DNA from: RGIG6353 sp045590615
GTDB taxonomy: Bacteria; Bacillota; Clostridia; Oscillospirales; SIG627
Direction: 5' to 3'
Assembly (NCBI GenBank): GCA_045590615.1
Contig: JAZNRH010000098.1
Coordinates: 1-15,945, forward strand
Length of the DNA: 15,945 nucleotides
Part shown: positions 14,148-15,945 of the stretch, in pieces
How positions within the stretch are numbered: position 1 is the stretch's first letter
How the letters are laid out: every line of letters starts with the position of its first letter
Translations under genes and position numbers: made by a program
The notes under the pieces: generated by a model
Told to the model about the DNA's origin: nothing
What the model saw: only the letters and a program-made list of their open reading frames with translations
Database searches by the model: none

Positions 14148-14971
14148 ACTACTATTCCCCCTTCCTCGTCATCATCTGTGAAGGTGTTCATAAAGGACAT
14201 ACAAACAAGGAGCAATATCATCAACACAAGCGAAATAGACGCGCCCAGATTATAGTTATAAGCCGTCTGAAACTGTCGCTCGATAGTATCACCTATCATA
14301 TCGTACTTTCCACCACCAAGCTTTTGGGAAATGTAGAAGGTGCTGACTGAAGGCACGAAAACCATGGTAATTCCAGAAGCAATTCCGGGTAAGCTCAACG
14401 GAAAAATCACCTTCGACAAAACTTTGAACTTGTTACAACCAAGGTCCTGTGCAGCCTCTATAATACTTTTATCCATTTTTGAAATTACAGAGTAGATAGG
14501 CAAAACCATATATGGCATAAAATTATATACCATACCGAGAATTACGGCGCCCGACGTATTAATCATATGCACGGGCTCAAAGCCAAGCTTCTGAATAACG
14601 AAATTTATTACACCGTTATCGCTTAGAATGTTCATCCACGAGTAAGTTCTGATAAGGAAGTTCATCCACATAGGAACCATAATAAGAACTATCATTGTAG
14701 ACTGATACCTTGCTCCCTTTTGAGAAATAATATAAGCCATAGGAAAAGCAATGATAAGACTTATAATCGTAGTTACAATACCGTAAAGAATCGAACGAAT
14801 AAAAATTCCGGCATAGTTGTCAAGGGCAATTATATTGTTCATTGTGAAATTACCATCGGCATCTGTGAAGGAATAATAGAACACCATCAATAAAGGAACT
14901 AAAATGAATATCAGCATCCATACGATGTACGGTGAAGCACATAATTTTGAATATAAGCTTCTTCTTTTCAT
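14144..14971 (-). CDS. potB: Polyamine ABC transporter permease PotB
   Basis: This 275-residue permease partner of PotC also has six hydrophobic segments. The EAA loop reads EAAQDLGCNKFKVLSKVIFPLSLPGI. Family-typical stretches are SPYIVWMLIFILVPLLMVFYYSFTD at the N-terminus, VPMWMNFLIRTYSWMNIL, and KLGGGKYDMIGDTIERQF. The start is backed by AGGAGG 7 nt upstream, which lies within the end of potA. The C-terminus ends in an acidic cluster (TDDDEEGG). It overlaps potA and potC by 4 nt each. Confidence 0.94.
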   Translation of the reverse strand: MKRRSLYSKLCASPYIVWMLIFILVPLLMVFYYSFTDADGNFTMNNIIALDNYAGIFIRSILYGIVTTIISLIIAFPMAYIISQKGARYQSTMIVLIMVPMWMNFLIRTYSWMNILSDNGVINFVIQKLGFEPVHMINTSGAVILGMVYNFMPYMVLPIYSVISKMDKSIIEAAQDLGCNKFKVLSKVIFPLSLPGIASGITMVFVPSVSTFYISQKLGGGKYDMIGDTIERQFQTAYNYNLGASISLVLMILLLVCMSFMNTFTDDDEEGGIVV

Positions 14972-15945
14972 TCTTCATCCTCCTGCGGCACAGTAGCAGA
15001 AAGCTCAGACTCAACGTTTCTGATGATTTCAATAGCCTCGGGGTCAATTAAAAGACCAACCTTGTCCCCGATTTTTATAGAAGAGTCAACAGTGTGAACA
15101 ACCCATTTCTTTTCGCCACAGTTGATAACTGCTTCACTGAAAACAGAGCGCTTATTAATTGCTTCCACAACACCGACAATCAACTCGTCCGAAGGTGCAG
15201 TAATTGAAATATTATCAGCATCTACTGCTACCTTTACACTCTCATTGTAAAGTAAGCAATTATCGGTACATCCGTAAGTCTTACCCATAATGGAAACGAC
15301 GTTGTTATCATACATAGTAGCATCAATTACGTTGACCGACTTGCGCATAATATGTATGTCCTCAGGAGTAATTTGAAGTCCGACTATAGTGCCCTCCTGA
15401 GCCGCCTTCGTTGAATGAATTTTCCATTTCATATCATAGGAATCAACTATCATTTCATAGTGAACACCTTTGAAGGTAACCGACTCAACGAAGCCTGTAA
15501 GAAACTCATCTGATGCTGAAACAATCTTGATATCCTCAGGACGAATAACAACGTCAACGTCTTCGTTCGTTGTGAAGCCTTTGTCAACACAATCATAAAT
15601 TCTGTCTGCAAAAGCAACCTTATAATCCTCAAGCATAATTCCGTCGAGAATATTACTTTCACCGATAAACTTTGCAACAAACGTATTCTTTGGCTCGTTG
15701 TAGATATCCTCAGGAGTACCGATTTGCTGAATTGTACCGTTATTCATTACAACGATGGTATCAGACATAGTAAGCGCTTCTTCCTGATCGTGAGTAACGT
15801 AAACGAATGAAATATCAAGCTGCTGTTGCATACGCTTTAATTCGATTTGCATTTCTTTTCTGAGCTGTAAATCAAGAGCTCCAAGTGGCTCATCAAGAAG
15901 AAGCACACGTGGCCTGTTTACGAGCGCTCTTGCAATAGCAATTCT
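14968..15945 (-). CDS. potA: Polyamine ABC transporter ATPase PotA (partial, duplicated regulatory tail)
   Basis: This is the ATP-hydrolysing subunit driving PotBC. The window cuts it: the visible 325 codons begin just after the LSGGQ signature (RIAIARALVNRP) and stay open to the edge, so the Walker A and Q-loop part lies outside. Visible motifs are Walker B LLLDEP, the D-loop GALD, and the H-loop VYVTHDQEEALTMSD. The C-terminal regulatory (TOBE-type) region appears duplicated. Fragment residues 98-200 (NILDGIMLEDYKV, then VVIRPEDIKIV, W174xxH, LQITPEDIHIM) are echoed by 205-308 (NVIDATMYDNNVV, then VAVDADNISIT, W281xxH, LLIDPEAIEII). With the missing N-terminus the full protein should be about 460 residues, roughly 90-100 more than usual. 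It is the first of the four pot genes. Confidence 0.94.
   Translation of the reverse strand, partial: RIAIARALVNRPRVLLLDEPLGALDLQLRKEMQIELKRMQQQLDISFVYVTHDQEEALTMSDTIVVMNNGTIQQIGTPEDIYNEPKNTFVAKFIGESNILDGIMLEDYKVAFADRIYDCVDKGFTTNEDVDVVIRPEDIKIVSASDEFLTGFVESVTFKGVHYEMIVDSYDMKWKIHSTKAAQEGTIVGLQITPEDIHIMRKSVNVIDATMYDNNVVSIMGKTYGCTDNCLLYNESVKVAVDADNISITAPSDELIVGVVEAINKRSVFSEAVINCGEKKWVVHTVDSSIKIGDKVGLLIDPEAIEIIRNVESELSATVPQEDEE

Overview
The window looks like chromosomal DNA of an AT-rich, endospore-forming Firmicute, most likely an uncultured gut- or rumen-type Clostridia. Four things support this: a SpoVA gene pair, Gram-positive Shine-Dalgarno sequences (AGGAG/GGAGG at 5-8 nt), near-consensus SigA promoters, and a lipoprotein-type polysaccharide deacetylase. 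No insertion sequence, integrase, phage gene or CRISPR array is visible.

Layout. (1) 1-271: a palindromic element at the left edge, then a tRNA-Leu(GAG) on the minus strand with its own promoter and terminator. (2) 361-2359, plus strand: spoVAD and spoVAE overlap by 4 nt, without spoVAC beside them, followed by a flavin reductase-like gene with its own promoter and a bidirectional terminator. (3) 2393-5612, minus strand: an apparent operon of a polysaccharide deacetylase lipoprotein, a small membrane-anchored protein, and an archaeal-type phosphoglycerate mutase/homoserine kinase-family protein. (4) 5645-12077, minus strand: an operon of a PfkB-fold protein, a 1659-residue giant, and a four-helix membrane protein, driven by a perfect TTGACA-17-TATAAT promoter. 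(5) 12091-15945, minus strand: a potABCD-type polyamine ABC transporter with 4-nt overlaps between consecutive genes. Its terminator lies next to the promoter of block 4, and potA runs off the right edge.

The most interesting part is block 4. By motif alignment from memory, the giant has the full architecture of the large transglutaminase-like/DUF4011/SF1 helicase/MTES_1575-type nuclease proteins. Nearly every catalytic position I can place is substituted: the transglutaminase Cys and His, the Walker A Lys, the Walker B Glu, the helicase motif III, IV and VI residues, and a nuclease acidic residue. The reading frame is nevertheless intact over 5 kb. The PfkB-fold protein encoded just before it has also lost its catalytic GAGD Asp (to Lys). 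Two neighbouring, intact, strongly promoted apparent pseudoenzymes suggest a conserved non-catalytic system rather than decay. Its promoter and that of the deacetylase operon each carry an inverted repeat built from similar AAATCRTYTGR half-sites around the -35 box, so the two operons may share a regulator.

Smaller oddities are a polyamine-binding protein tethered by a C-terminal membrane helix instead of a lipid, and a PotA whose regulatory tail appears duplicated. All family assignments come from reading motifs; no database search was run.
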